31,153 nt of DNA from an uncultured Verrucomicrobiales bacterium (GCA_937885815.1 CALABM010000195.1:1-31153); one strand, 5' to 3'. Counted from the stretch's first letter, positions 1-9,400 are shown. A program made the numbers and translations. The notes: generated by a model from the letters alone, not told the origin.

Positions 1-82
1 CCAACGAAAGCACAAAACCGGACATTCTTTCTACCAGCAAATCTGAAACAGACCCTTTTTTATTCTTCCCCACATTTTAAGC

Positions 83-112
83 TTGCAAACAGTCGACAAA
101 GTAGTGTATCAT
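83..112 (+). promoter_or_regulatory. Probable sigma70 promoter of first Pmp-like gene
   Basis: TTGCAA at 83-88 and TATCAT at 107-112 are separated by 18 bp. The block is related to the one before the second Pmp-like gene (5168-5197): both have the -35 inside an AAGCTTGC context, the same spacing and a leader of about 70 nt. A TTG start at 83 would lie inside this promoter, so the coding start is placed at 191. Confidence 0.6.
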
Positions 113-190
113 GGCGGCGGTTACGCTGCTTCGTTTCACCACAGCCCCCATTATCTCCAAATCACGCTCGCACTAAGAAAGATAAATCAT

Positions 191-3100
191 ATGAAACTGC
201 ATCTCCCCGTTGGTCTGTTTTTTGCACTAATGGCCACTCTGCTCCCGCAGGGCTACGCTGAAATTAGCGTTAACAATGGCACTTATAGCTGGCAGAATGA
301 ACTCAGCATAAGCTATACGAACAACACTGGTCAAGTTATTTCAGTAACCAATGGAGAGGTTGCTAATTTCAAGAACAATGGCACAATCGAATTTTTATGG
401 AATACTCATAAGACCAATGGTAGTGCCATTTATTTGTATAATGGTAGTGCGCTGACAATGACCCAAAACGACTCCATATCGTTTGAATACAACTCTATCA
501 GTCACACCAGTACAGCGAATATACTCGGGCGAGGAGGCGCAATCTACGGTTACGAATCTACCATTGACATAAACAATAATGGAACTGTTAACTTTATCAA
601 CAACTATGGCGGCTTAGAATACAATGTGAGTGGTGGTGTCATATTTACAACTGGCAACGCCAGCCGCGTTTCCCTCTCCGGCAATAATGAGCTTAACGTC
701 CTCAGCAACTATGTAAAAAGTGAAACTACCGCTAATGCCGGCGCTATCTACGCCGCCGGCAATTTGCTCCTGAACAGCAACGGGGCGGTTGACTTCTCAG
801 AGAACAAGGCAGAAGGCAGACAAGAGTCATCAGGTGGCGCGATATTTGCCAATACCTACTTTTCATTAATCAGAAATGCCTCAGTTGATTTTCACAATAA
901 TTGTGTTAAAGTAGAAGCATCAGCTGAAGATATAGCCGCAGGAAGCATTAATGGAGACGCATGGGGTGGAGCTATATTTGTTAACCAAAAATTTGATTTA
1001 AACAACACCATCGGGAATGTCACATTTGGTGATAATACGGTAGAAACCAATTACTCAAAAGCTCTTGGTGGTGCATTGTATAAAGCGAATGGCGGAGCAA
1101 CGGTATCTATTGACCGCAATGCTGAGGTAATCTTCCAAAATAACGCTGCAACATCCACAGCTATTGAAGCGTATGCAGCAGGCGGTGCTATTTATTCAAT
1201 GGCGGATGTTTCACTGAGCAATAACGCAGGTGTTACTTTCAATTCAAACTTGGCGAAGGCATCCGGTGAATCCAGCGAAGAAACCACCGCTTCAGGCGGC
1301 GCCATTTATGTAGAGGGTAATCTTCGCATAAGTGGTAATGGCTCACTTACCATTGAGGGCAATGCGGCTAATGCCGTTGCTACAGACTCTGCATATGCAT
1401 TGGGCGGTGCGATTTTTAGTTTATGCGACCTTACAATAGAAGGGAATGTGTTGACAACCAACATCATCGGCAATCAGGCAGTAGCAACCTCTAACGCCTC
1501 GGCCTCAGCTGAAGGGGGTGCTGTAGGAGTGCTGAAAAACTTTAGTGTGAGTAGCAATCAGCATGTACAGTTCACAAACAACAAAGTAATTGCTGAAGCA
1601 AGTGATTCTGCTCAGGCCCGGGGCGGTGCTATACTTGCCGGGGGGGCCGTAATATCTAATAACACGGACGTAACCCTCCATGGAAACTCGGTAAACGCTT
1701 CAGACGGCACTAACGCGGAGGCATCCGGTGGCGCCATATACAGCAACACAGACGGCGTGACGTTTAGCAGCAATGCGGCTGTGGGCATCTTCAACAATTC
1801 GGCAGTCGCGTCCTCCACCGGAACTGCGATAGCTCAGGGTGGTGCCATTTACTCCGCAGCCGGCGACATCACCTTTGATGAAAACTCGGAACTCATTGTT
1901 GAAGGGAACTATAGTGAATCTTCCGCTTCTGCACTGGGCGGTGCAATTGCGGCCGGCGATAATGTTAATATCACCCTGAATAATAATGAGTACGTGTTTT
2001 TTACCCAAAACTATGCTCAGGGTTCTAACTCAACTTACGGCGGCGCCATCTATGCGTCCTCCGGTGAGATTGCGTTAAGTGGTAATGCTTACGTAGAATT
2101 CGAGGACAACCGCGCAATAAGTTCTTCCGGCCCCGAAGCAACGACCGCCCGAGGCGGCGCGATTTATGCAGGTGGAGCACTGTCCCTCATTAATAATGTC
2201 TGCCTTGGCTTCAGCGAGAACACTGCCACCTATGGCGGTGCGATTTATGCTTACGATGTCGATATTAGTGGAAATATCAGAACCTCATTCCATGAAAATT
2301 CCGCCACCTATGGCGGTGCGATTTATGCGACATCTGATCTTACCACTATTATTGGAAATTCCAGCATCACATTCAGTGAAAATAGCGTATCTTGCGATAA
2401 AGGATCCTCCGCTGGAGCCGGTGCAATCCATGCACAAAATCTATTCCTCCTCGACAATAGCGAGCTTGTTTTCGAAAGGAATAGCGCAAGCTCTACTTCA
2501 GGCAATGCCTGTGCTGGAGCAATTTATTCGTTCTCTTATTTGGAAATCGGTAGTAACCGCGACATCTCGTTCAACGGGAATTCCGCGACCTCCTCGAAAT
2601 ACTCCTACGGCGGTGCAATCTATGCTGAAAGCGACAGCTCCATCGTAGATAATAGCGTAGTCACATTCAACGAGAATACCAGTTCCGCTCAATATGACAG
2701 CTGGGGTGGTGCTATCTATGCATATCAGCTGGACATCAGAGCTAACAAAACCGTCACGTTCATCGATAATGCCAGTTCCTCATTGGATTCTGGCTCCGGC
2801 AACGGCGGCGCCATCTATGCAAGCCAAGATTTAACCATCAACCTCAACGCCGACGTCACGTTCAGTGGCAACAATAGCACCTCTATCAATGGCGATTCTA
2901 TGGGCGGCGCCATCTATGCCGCGGACATTCTGACCATCATCGACAATCAGAACGTCTCGTTCAACGAGAACCTTGTCTCATCCGACCGATATGGCAGCGG
3001 TGGTGCTATCTATGCACGCGGGACTATGAATCTCAATGATAACGACATCGTCACGTTCAGTGGAAATTCCGCTAATAACTCCGGTGGTGCTATCTATGCG

Positions 3101-4873
3101 GACGGGTCTTTGAACATCAGCGGCAACAACGACGTCACGTTCAGTGGAAATTCCACGCAAGACTCCGGTGGTGCTATCTATGCAAGTTATCTGGACATCA
3201 GCTACAATGGTTCAGTCCACTTTAGCGGAAACTCCTCTCTGGATGGCGGCGCTATTTATGCTGACTATGGTTTGGGTATTAGAGGTAATAGCAATATTAC
3301 GTTCAGTAACAACACCTCTAATGGCATCGGTGGCGCCATTGTTGGCTATGCGTCAGACAGTTGGGCAATCGAAGATAATGAAGTCGTCACGTTCAACAAC
3401 AACACATCTAACTACTATGGCGGCGCTATTTATGCTGGCTGTGCTTTGATAGTTAGCGGCAATGGCTCTATCGAGTTCATAGAAAACGCCTCTAATGACA
3501 GCGGTGGTGCTATCTATGCACGCGGGAACGCCTCTGCCATCAGTAATAATGACACCGTCATCTTCCTTAAAAACACCTCCTCAGAGGGCGGCGCTATTTT
3601 TTCAGGTCGTGCTTTGACTATCAGCGGGAATAGTTATATCACGTTCGCTGAAAACTCCGCCGATGACGGTGGCGGCGCCATCTTTATGTATAGTGCTTTG
3701 ACTATCAGCAATAATAATTACATTACGTTCAGCAAGAACGCGGCGAACATAGGCGGTGCTATCTGTGCCTATGGTGACTTGCTCATTGAAGGCAATGATA
3801 GTATTTTATTTGAAAAGAACTATGAAGAGAAATCCGGTAATTATCGCCTGCGCAGTATTTATGGAAACGACGGGATGAAGCTTGCTGCCAAGACCGGCGG
3901 TGATATTACCTTCTATGATTCCGTAGAGGTCAGGAGGGATTCATACTTCAACAGCAATTACACGGATGCTGATGGCAATACTCAAAGCGCCGGTGGCGAC
4001 ATTATCTTCAGCGGCGAGTATGCTGAGCAGCATCTGAATGAAATTCTGGCAGAAAACAATGAAGGACGTACAGCCACGGCGGACGAAATCCTGAATTCTC
4101 AGACCAGTACGCTCCAAGGAAACGTTTACCTGAGCGGTGGTAACTTGAAGGTAGTAGATGGAGCTGTGCTTAATGTCGGCGGAACTACCGTTAAGGTGGA
4201 GGACGGAAGCAACGCCACTTTGGAAATCAACAATGCCGAGCTTGTGGCCACGAACGCTAAGATTGAGGTAGGCGAATCCGCCACACTGCAACTGAGCAAC
4301 GGAGCCTCCATTACCGCTGATGAAATCACCATTGAAGCCGGCGCCGTTTTGTCGCTCGTGGATGTCGCCACGGCGGAGATAAGCGAACCGAGCGTAGCAG
4401 TATTCTCCATGAGCGCTAGCAGGGCAGCTCTGGCTGAGGAATATGGCTTATCCATCTACAATGTCATAAATGCAGACTTGACCTTCGAGGCCGGCTCTAC
4501 CCTTATGACGGACGGAAGCGGCATCAACATGACAGAAGGCTCTATTCTGACGTTCAAGGCAACCGAAGGCGGAGAGAAGATTCACCTTGTATTCACCCTG
4601 GGCACCGAATATAACGAGGACGGACTGATGCTGCTGTTCTCAAATGCCGACATCGTGAAGTTCCTCAAAGATGGTAACGAGTTAAGTACAACTTCAACCA
4701 TATTGGCAAGTGAGTTCTTCACCGGTGATTACATAACGGAGACCACCACAATCGTCTACAATAACGAAACCGGCGACCTCTACTTACACCAAGACAACGT
4801 CCCCGAGCCCACCACGGCCACGCTGAGTCTGCTGGCGCTCGCGGCCCTCGCAGCACGCCGCCGTCGCAAGTAA
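191..4873 (+). CDS. Secreted Pmp-like GGAI/FxxN repeat protein with PEP-CTERM (long copy)
   Basis: A 1,560-aa predicted exported beta-helix protein. ATG 191 is chosen because a typical signal peptide follows (MKLHLPVGLFFALMATLLPQ, cleavage likely after GYA) and because the upstream alternative falls in the promoter; there is no clear Shine-Dalgarno. From about residue 115 to 1195 there are roughly 34 copies of [GA]GA[ILV] (one GGVI), usually GGAIYA, each followed 15-20 residues later by FxxN such as VTFSGN, with a period of about 26-38 residues. This motif pair is the hallmark of chlamydial Pmp proteins. No autotransporter barrel is present; after about residue 1195 comes a non-repeat, strand-rich region, then VPEPTTATLSL, a hydrophobic segment and RRRRK. 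The role is inferred as surface or extracellular adhesin or structural protein; no enzyme motif is seen. The last 948 residues appear identical to those of the next gene. Confidence 0.85.
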   Translation: MKLHLPVGLFFALMATLLPQGYAEISVNNGTYSWQNELSISYTNNTGQVISVTNGEVANFKNNGTIEFLWNTHKTNGSAIYLYNGSALTMTQNDSISFEYNSISHTSTANILGRGGAIYGYESTIDINNNGTVNFINNYGGLEYNVSGGVIFTTGNASRVSLSGNNELNVLSNYVKSETTANAGAIYAAGNLLLNSNGAVDFSENKAEGRQESSGGAIFANTYFSLIRNASVDFHNNCVKVEASAEDIAAGSINGDAWGGAIFVNQKFDLNNTIGNVTFGDNTVETNYSKALGGALYKANGGATVSIDRNAEVIFQNNAATSTAIEAYAAGGAIYSMADVSLSNNAGVTFNSNLAKASGESSEETTASGGAIYVEGNLRISGNGSLTIEGNAANAVATDSAYALGGAIFSLCDLTIEGNVLTTNIIGNQAVATSNASASAEGGAVGVLKNFSVSSNQHVQFTNNKVIAEASDSAQARGGAILAGGAVISNNTDVTLHGNSVNASDGTNAEASGGAIYSNTDGVTFSSNAAVGIFNNSAVASSTGTAIAQGGAIYSAAGDITFDENSELIVEGNYSESSASALGGAIAAGDNVNITLNNNEYVFFTQNYAQGSNSTYGGAIYASSGEIALSGNAYVEFEDNRAISSSGPEATTARGGAIYAGGALSLINNVCLGFSENTATYGGAIYAYDVDISGNIRTSFHENSATYGGAIYATSDLTTIIGNSSITFSENSVSCDKGSSAGAGAIHAQNLFLLDNSELVFERNSASSTSGNACAGAIYSFSYLEIGSNRDISFNGNSATSSKYSYGGAIYAESDSSIVDNSVVTFNENTSSAQYDSWGGAIYAYQLDIRANKTVTFIDNASSSLDSGSGNGGAIYASQDLTINLNADVTFSGNNSTSINGDSMGGAIYAADILTIIDNQNVSFNENLVSSDRYGSGGAIYARGTMNLNDNDIVTFSGNSANNSGGAIYADGSLNISGNNDVTFSGNSTQDSGGAIYASYLDISYNGSVHFSGNSSLDGGAIYADYGLGIRGNSNITFSNNTSNGIGGAIVGYASDSWAIEDNEVVTFNNNTSNYYGGAIYAGCALIVSGNGSIEFIENASNDSGGAIYARGNASAISNNDTVIFLKNTSSEGGAIFSGRALTISGNSYITFAENSADDGGGAIFMYSALTISNNNYITFSKNAANIGGAICAYGDLLIEGNDSILFEKNYEEKSGNYRLRSIYGNDGMKLAAKTGGDITFYDSVEVRRDSYFNSNYTDADGNTQSAGGDIIFSGEYAEQHLNEILAENNEGRTATADEILNSQTSTLQGNVYLSGGNLKVVDGAVLNVGGTTVKVEDGSNATLEINNAELVATNAKIEVGESATLQLSNGASITADEITIEAGAVLSLVDVATAEISEPSVAVFSMSASRAALAEEYGLSIYNVINADLTFEAGSTLMTDGSGINMTEGSILTFKATEGGEKIHLVFTLGTEYNEDGLMLLFSNADIVKFLKDGNELSTTSTILASEFFTGDYITETTTIVYNNETGDLYLHQDNVPEPTTATLSLLALAALAARRRRK
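533..3780 (+). repeat. GGAI...FxxN coding repeat array, copy 1
   Basis: Degenerate in-frame tandem units of about 78-115 bp encode GGAIYA-x-ISGN-x-VTFSGN type segments. Neighbouring units are close enough at DNA level to recombine: for example, the stretches starting near 3049 and 3130 share GTCACGTTCAGTGGAAATTC and the following GGTGGTGCTATCTATG. This is repetitive coding sequence, not a mobile element. Confidence 0.85.
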
Positions 4874-4956
4874 AGCTTAATTTTCACAGCTAAAAATCAC
4901 ACCATTGCTCGTTTCCGGGCAATGGTGTTTTTCTTTTCCGGTAACAGGAATGATGC
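2027..4956 (+). repeat. Long direct repeat, copy 1 (2,930 bp)
   Basis: This stretch appears identical to 5656-8585 at a constant offset of 3,629 bp. It covers the 3' part of the Pmp-like gene, its terminator and 19 further bases. The proteins match over 948 residues, and the antisense and out-of-frame translations also match, which shows identity at third codon positions. The left edge fades through scattered mismatches (for example at 2026); the right edge stops sharply after GATGC. Confidence 0.9.
4898..4938 (+). terminator. Rho-independent terminator
   Basis: ACACCATTGC (4899-4908) pairs with GCAATGGTGT (4919-4928) around a 10-nt loop and is followed by a T-rich tail interrupted by one C. 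It lies 25 bp after the stop codon of the long Pmp-like gene. Confidence 0.9.
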
Positions 4957-5167
4957 CTAAGCTATGAGATTGTAAGTAAAGGGGGGGGCTCGAAAGGTAA
5001 AACTAACAGCACAAATCCCGCCTCAGAACCAGATGTTGCAGGGAGAACTCCCCCTAAAGCGCAACTTTGGCAAAGCGCATGCGTTCATTGTTATTGAAAA
5101 TGAATTAAACACACAGTCGTCCAGATTACGCCCCTATTTATTTTTGTTTGATTGCCATATTTTAAGC

Positions 5168-5197
5168 TTGCCAACAAACGACATGTTGGTGTATTCT
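5168..5197 (+). promoter_or_regulatory. Probable sigma70 promoter of second Pmp-like gene
   Basis: TTGCCA (5168-5173), an 18-bp spacer and TATTCT (5192-5197). Position, spacing and AAGCTTGC context match the promoter of the first copy, which supports both. Confidence 0.6.
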
Positions 5198-5274
5198 AAC
5201 AGCAGTTACGCTGCTTTGTTTTCACCACAGGCACCCGTTATCTCCAAGTCACGTTCGCACAAAAAATAAATCAC

Positions 5275-8200
5275 ATGAAACTGCATCTCCCCGTTAGTCT
5301 GTTTTTTGCACTAATGGCCACCCTGCTCCCACAGGGCTACGCCGAAGCTGTCGCAGATTCCCCCAATAATGGCGCAATCGAATTATACGACACCGCCGGA
5401 AATGTCACGTATAGTGGCTACTGGATATCAAGCACTGACGGAAACGCTCTTGGTGGAGCATTGTATGAAGGGAATGACAATTCAACGGTCTCTATTGATA
5501 GCAATGCCGAGGTTGAGTTCTCTAATAATGGTGTAACATCTTCTGCTATTGAGGCGTTTGTAGCAGGCGGTGCAATTGCTGCGGGCGATAATGTTAACAT
5601 CACCCTGAATAATAATGAGAACGTGTTTTTTACCCAAAACTATGCTCAGGGTTCCAACTCAACTTACGGCGGCGCCATCTATGCGTCCTCCGGTGAGATT
5701 GCGTTAAGTGGTAATGCTTACGTAGAATTCGAGGACAACCGCGCAATAAGTTCTTCCGGCCCCGAAGCAACGACCGCCCGAGGCGGCGCGATTTATGCAG
5801 GTGGAGCACTGTCCCTCATTAATAATGTCTGCCTTGGCTTCAGCGAGAACACTGCCACCTATGGCGGTGCGATTTATGCTTACGATGTCGATATTAGTGG
5901 AAATATCAGAACCTCATTCCATGAAAATTCCGCCACCTATGGCGGTGCGATTTATGCGACATCTGATCTTACCACTATTATTGGAAATTCCAGCATCACA
6001 TTCAGTGAAAATAGCGTATCTTGCGATAAAGGATCCTCCGCTGGAGCCGGTGCAATCCATGCACAAAATCTATTCCTCCTCGACAATAGCGAGCTTGTTT
6101 TCGAAAGGAATAGCGCAAGCTCTACTTCAGGCAATGCCTGTGCTGGAGCAATTTATTCGTTCTCTTATTTGGAAATCGGTAGTAACCGCGACATCTCGTT
6201 CAACGGGAATTCCGCGACCTCCTCGAAATACTCCTACGGCGGTGCAATCTATGCTGAAAGCGACAGCTCCATCGTAGATAATAGCGTAGTCACATTCAAC
6301 GAGAATACCAGTTCCGCTCAATATGACAGCTGGGGTGGTGCTATCTATGCATATCAGCTGGACATCAGAGCTAACAAAACCGTCACGTTCATCGATAATG
6401 CCAGTTCCTCATTGGATTCTGGCTCCGGCAACGGCGGCGCCATCTATGCAAGCCAAGATTTAACCATCAACCTCAACGCCGACGTCACGTTCAGTGGCAA
6501 CAATAGCACCTCTATCAATGGCGATTCTATGGGCGGCGCCATCTATGCCGCGGACATTCTGACCATCATCGACAATCAGAACGTCTCGTTCAACGAGAAC
6601 CTTGTCTCATCCGACCGATATGGCAGCGGTGGTGCTATCTATGCACGCGGGACTATGAATCTCAATGATAACGACATCGTCACGTTCAGTGGAAATTCCG
6701 CTAATAACTCCGGTGGTGCTATCTATGCGGACGGGTCTTTGAACATCAGCGGCAACAACGACGTCACGTTCAGTGGAAATTCCACGCAAGACTCCGGTGG
6801 TGCTATCTATGCAAGTTATCTGGACATCAGCTACAATGGTTCAGTCCACTTTAGCGGAAACTCCTCTCTGGATGGCGGCGCTATTTATGCTGACTATGGT
6901 TTGGGTATTAGAGGTAATAGCAATATTACGTTCAGTAACAACACCTCTAATGGCATCGGTGGCGCCATTGTTGGCTATGCGTCAGACAGTTGGGCAATCG
7001 AAGATAATGAAGTCGTCACGTTCAACAACAACACATCTAACTACTATGGCGGCGCTATTTATGCTGGCTGTGCTTTGATAGTTAGCGGCAATGGCTCTAT
7101 CGAGTTCATAGAAAACGCCTCTAATGACAGCGGTGGTGCTATCTATGCACGCGGGAACGCCTCTGCCATCAGTAATAATGACACCGTCATCTTCCTTAAA
7201 AACACCTCCTCAGAGGGCGGCGCTATTTTTTCAGGTCGTGCTTTGACTATCAGCGGGAATAGTTATATCACGTTCGCTGAAAACTCCGCCGATGACGGTG
7301 GCGGCGCCATCTTTATGTATAGTGCTTTGACTATCAGCAATAATAATTACATTACGTTCAGCAAGAACGCGGCGAACATAGGCGGTGCTATCTGTGCCTA
7401 TGGTGACTTGCTCATTGAAGGCAATGATAGTATTTTATTTGAAAAGAACTATGAAGAGAAATCCGGTAATTATCGCCTGCGCAGTATTTATGGAAACGAC
7501 GGGATGAAGCTTGCTGCCAAGACCGGCGGTGATATTACCTTCTATGATTCCGTAGAGGTCAGGAGGGATTCATACTTCAACAGCAATTACACGGATGCTG
7601 ATGGCAATACTCAAAGCGCCGGTGGCGACATTATCTTCAGCGGCGAGTATGCTGAGCAGCATCTGAATGAAATTCTGGCAGAAAACAATGAAGGACGTAC
7701 AGCCACGGCGGACGAAATCCTGAATTCTCAGACCAGTACGCTCCAAGGAAACGTTTACCTGAGCGGTGGTAACTTGAAGGTAGTAGATGGAGCTGTGCTT
7801 AATGTCGGCGGAACTACCGTTAAGGTGGAGGACGGAAGCAACGCCACTTTGGAAATCAACAATGCCGAGCTTGTGGCCACGAACGCTAAGATTGAGGTAG
7901 GCGAATCCGCCACACTGCAACTGAGCAACGGAGCCTCCATTACCGCTGATGAAATCACCATTGAAGCCGGCGCCGTTTTGTCGCTCGTGGATGTCGCCAC
8001 GGCGGAGATAAGCGAACCGAGCGTAGCAGTATTCTCCATGAGCGCTAGCAGGGCAGCTCTGGCTGAGGAATATGGCTTATCCATCTACAATGTCATAAAT
8101 GCAGACTTGACCTTCGAGGCCGGCTCTACCCTTATGACGGACGGAAGCGGCATCAACATGACAGAAGGCTCTATTCTGACGTTCAAGGCAACCGAAGGCG

Positions 8201-8502
8201 GAGAGAAGATTCACCTTGTATTCACCCTGGGCACCGAATATAACGAGGACGGACTGATGCTGCTGTTCTCAAATGCCGACATCGTGAAGTTCCTCAAAGA
8301 TGGTAACGAGTTAAGTACAACTTCAACCATATTGGCAAGTGAGTTCTTCACCGGTGATTACATAACGGAGACCACCACAATCGTCTACAATAACGAAACC
8401 GGCGACCTCTACTTACACCAAGACAACGTCCCCGAGCCCACCACGGCCACGCTGAGTCTGCTGGCGCTCGCGGCCCTCGCAGCACGCCGCCGTCGCAAGT
8501 AA
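5275..8502 (+). CDS. Secreted Pmp-like GGAI/FxxN repeat protein with PEP-CTERM (short copy)
   Basis: A 1,075-aa tandem paralogue of the preceding gene. The signal peptide is nearly the same (MKLHLPVSLFFALMATLLPQ, cleavage after GYA). Residues 25 to about 60 have no close counterpart in copy 1. About 40 residues after that (ALGGALYEGNDNSTVSIDSN and following) match copy 1 DNA near 1058-1190 at roughly 75% identity. The sequence then jumps to the equivalent of copy 1 position 1936 and from 5656 is identical to the end. It has about 22 GGAI-type repeats against 34, followed by the same PEP-CTERM tail. The role is inferred as an extracellular or surface protein. The mosaic build fits duplication, internal loss of repeats and recent gene conversion. 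An assembly artefact is the main alternative, because an exact 2.9-kb repeat is hard to assemble. Confidence 0.85.
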   Translation: MKLHLPVSLFFALMATLLPQGYAEAVADSPNNGAIELYDTAGNVTYSGYWISSTDGNALGGALYEGNDNSTVSIDSNAEVEFSNNGVTSSAIEAFVAGGAIAAGDNVNITLNNNENVFFTQNYAQGSNSTYGGAIYASSGEIALSGNAYVEFEDNRAISSSGPEATTARGGAIYAGGALSLINNVCLGFSENTATYGGAIYAYDVDISGNIRTSFHENSATYGGAIYATSDLTTIIGNSSITFSENSVSCDKGSSAGAGAIHAQNLFLLDNSELVFERNSASSTSGNACAGAIYSFSYLEIGSNRDISFNGNSATSSKYSYGGAIYAESDSSIVDNSVVTFNENTSSAQYDSWGGAIYAYQLDIRANKTVTFIDNASSSLDSGSGNGGAIYASQDLTINLNADVTFSGNNSTSINGDSMGGAIYAADILTIIDNQNVSFNENLVSSDRYGSGGAIYARGTMNLNDNDIVTFSGNSANNSGGAIYADGSLNISGNNDVTFSGNSTQDSGGAIYASYLDISYNGSVHFSGNSSLDGGAIYADYGLGIRGNSNITFSNNTSNGIGGAIVGYASDSWAIEDNEVVTFNNNTSNYYGGAIYAGCALIVSGNGSIEFIENASNDSGGAIYARGNASAISNNDTVIFLKNTSSEGGAIFSGRALTISGNSYITFAENSADDGGGAIFMYSALTISNNNYITFSKNAANIGGAICAYGDLLIEGNDSILFEKNYEEKSGNYRLRSIYGNDGMKLAAKTGGDITFYDSVEVRRDSYFNSNYTDADGNTQSAGGDIIFSGEYAEQHLNEILAENNEGRTATADEILNSQTSTLQGNVYLSGGNLKVVDGAVLNVGGTTVKVEDGSNATLEINNAELVATNAKIEVGESATLQLSNGASITADEITIEAGAVLSLVDVATAEISEPSVAVFSMSASRAALAEEYGLSIYNVINADLTFEAGSTLMTDGSGINMTEGSILTFKATEGGEKIHLVFTLGTEYNEDGLMLLFSNADIVKFLKDGNELSTTSTILASEFFTGDYITETTTIVYNNETGDLYLHQDNVPEPTTATLSLLALAALAARRRRK

Positions 8503-8585
8503 AGCTTAATTTTCACAGCTAAAAATCACACCATTGCTCGTTTCCGGGCAATGGTGTTTTTCTTTTCCGGTAACAGGAATGATGC
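5656..8585 (+). repeat. Long direct repeat, copy 2 (2,930 bp)
   Basis: Partner of 2027-4956 at offset 3,629 bp with no difference noticed. It ends at 8585, after which the promoter of an unrelated gene begins. Confidence 0.9.
8527..8567 (+). terminator. Rho-independent terminator (duplicate)
   Basis: This is the same hairpin as at 4898-4938, carried within the long direct repeat: stem 8528-8537 with 8548-8557, then a T-rich tail. Confidence 0.9.
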
Positions 8586-8613
8586 TAAATGAATAAAATC
8601 CCATCCTCTGGCC

Positions 8614-8642
8614 TTGCAGAAAAGGGGGAGTATCGCTATAAT
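8614..8642 (+). promoter_or_regulatory. Strong sigma70-type promoter
   Basis: TTGCAG (8614-8619), a 17-bp spacer and a perfect TATAAT (8637-8642), giving a leader of about 23 nt to ATG 8672. Confidence 0.75.
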
Positions 8643-8671
8643 GCCCGAAACAGAGAAAGATATACTTTTAT

Positions 8672-9400
8672 ATGCCCGGTTTTTACCTCAGTGATCCGAA
8701 TAAGGATTTTACCCACCCTGAAAGTCAGGAGCTGCTGCGCAACATCATCGCGAAGCAAGGCGTGGGGCTCACGAGGTATGAGCTGTGCTGCGTATTTAAC
8801 GGCCACTTGCCTGCCGGTACGCCCGCGGAGTGTTGCGCGTATCTGCGCCCACTTTATCAGCTGTTCCGCACCCCTCAGGATGATTATGCACGGCAGTTGT
8901 GGGAAGACATCATATGGATATGGCTGGAGCGAGAGCGTAAGGAGCTAATCGCCCTGAACCAGCACGAACGCATCATTGACGAGCTGCGGCGCATCGTGCA
9001 TGATACACTCATCCCTTCCCCTTGGCGGCCTGAATGTGGGGCCGGGGTGCTGTTCACCCGTGCTCACATGCTCATGGCATGGATGGCCTCTACCTGGGGA
9101 CAGCACGAGACAGAGGATATTCTCAACACCTTATGCAGCGGCAATGAGGCCGGGCAAATCATCCTTCTCATTCTGTTTATTGAAACGAAGTCCTCTAGCC
9201 CCTACTCTCCCTTGGGTACCTCAGCGCCTTCCGGGGCATTTGCGGCTTTTGTGGAACGCTTTGAAAAACACTTTCATGAAAGCAGCGCCCTGTATGATGC
9301 CTTCTTCCGACTGACGGATTTACCCATGCCGGCAAATGACGCCTCCGGCAGCACTTTGGAATTAAAAAGTTTACAGGAAGAATGCAGTTGGTATTTATGA
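8672..9400 (+). CDS. Hypothetical protein, 242 aa
   Basis: I do not recognise this family. The protein is soluble in character, with no signal peptide or membrane segment, and is rich in Trp, Leu and Glu/Arg with likely helical stretches (for example around IIWIWLERERKELIALNQ, residues 75-92). ATG 8672 is preferred over an overlapping ORF in another frame starting at 8589, because that start lies upstream of the TATAAT box at 8637. The purine-rich GAGAAAG upstream is a weak ribosome site at best. It stands alone between the Pmp-like pair and a small membrane protein. No function is proposed. Confidence 0.65.
   Translation: MPGFYLSDPNKDFTHPESQELLRNIIAKQGVGLTRYELCCVFNGHLPAGTPAECCAYLRPLYQLFRTPQDDYARQLWEDIIWIWLERERKELIALNQHERIIDELRRIVHDTLIPSPWRPECGAGVLFTRAHMLMAWMASTWGQHETEDILNTLCSGNEAGQIILLILFIETKSSSPYSPLGTSAPSGAFAAFVERFEKHFHESSALYDAFFRLTDLPMPANDASGSTLELKSLQEECSWYL

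Larger units (their letters stand above)
4874..5274. other. Intergenic region between the two Pmp-like genes
   Basis: It holds the terminator at 4898-4938, a G-run near 4981-4987 and the promoter and leader of the second gene (5168-5274). The last 120 bp or so are related to the region before the first gene (about 70-190) but clearly diverged, unlike the identical 3' halves. No RNA gene is seen. Confidence 0.7.

Noticed and set aside
83..190. N-terminal extension of the first Pmp-like gene from a TTG start
   Set aside because: The extension overlaps the promoter and would bury the signal peptide; the second copy has no such extension.
2166..2648. 160-codon ORF in another frame inside the Pmp-like gene (also at 5795-6277)
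   Set aside because: It is a by-product of the GGAI repeat DNA, without ribosome site or protein-like character, and is duplicated only because the host gene is.
533..3780. CRISPR array
   Set aside because: The repeats are degenerate, in frame and coding, without constant spacers or cas genes.
3941..4291. Minus-strand ORFs under the 3' end of the Pmp-like genes (also 7570-7920)
   Set aside because: Antisense to a clear coding region with regular codon structure; no promoter or start signal.
5033..5269. 78-codon ORF between the Pmp-like genes
   Set aside because: It covers the promoter and leader of the second gene, and its sequence shows no protein features.
2027..8585. Insertion sequence or transposon as cause of the long direct repeat
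   Set aside because: No transposase, terminal inverted repeats or target-site duplication is visible; the repeated block is part of a gene family.
8589..8948. 119-codon ORF overlapping the 242-aa hypothetical gene
   Set aside because: It starts upstream of the TATAAT box and reads the same DNA in another frame; the 8672 frame is longer and better placed.
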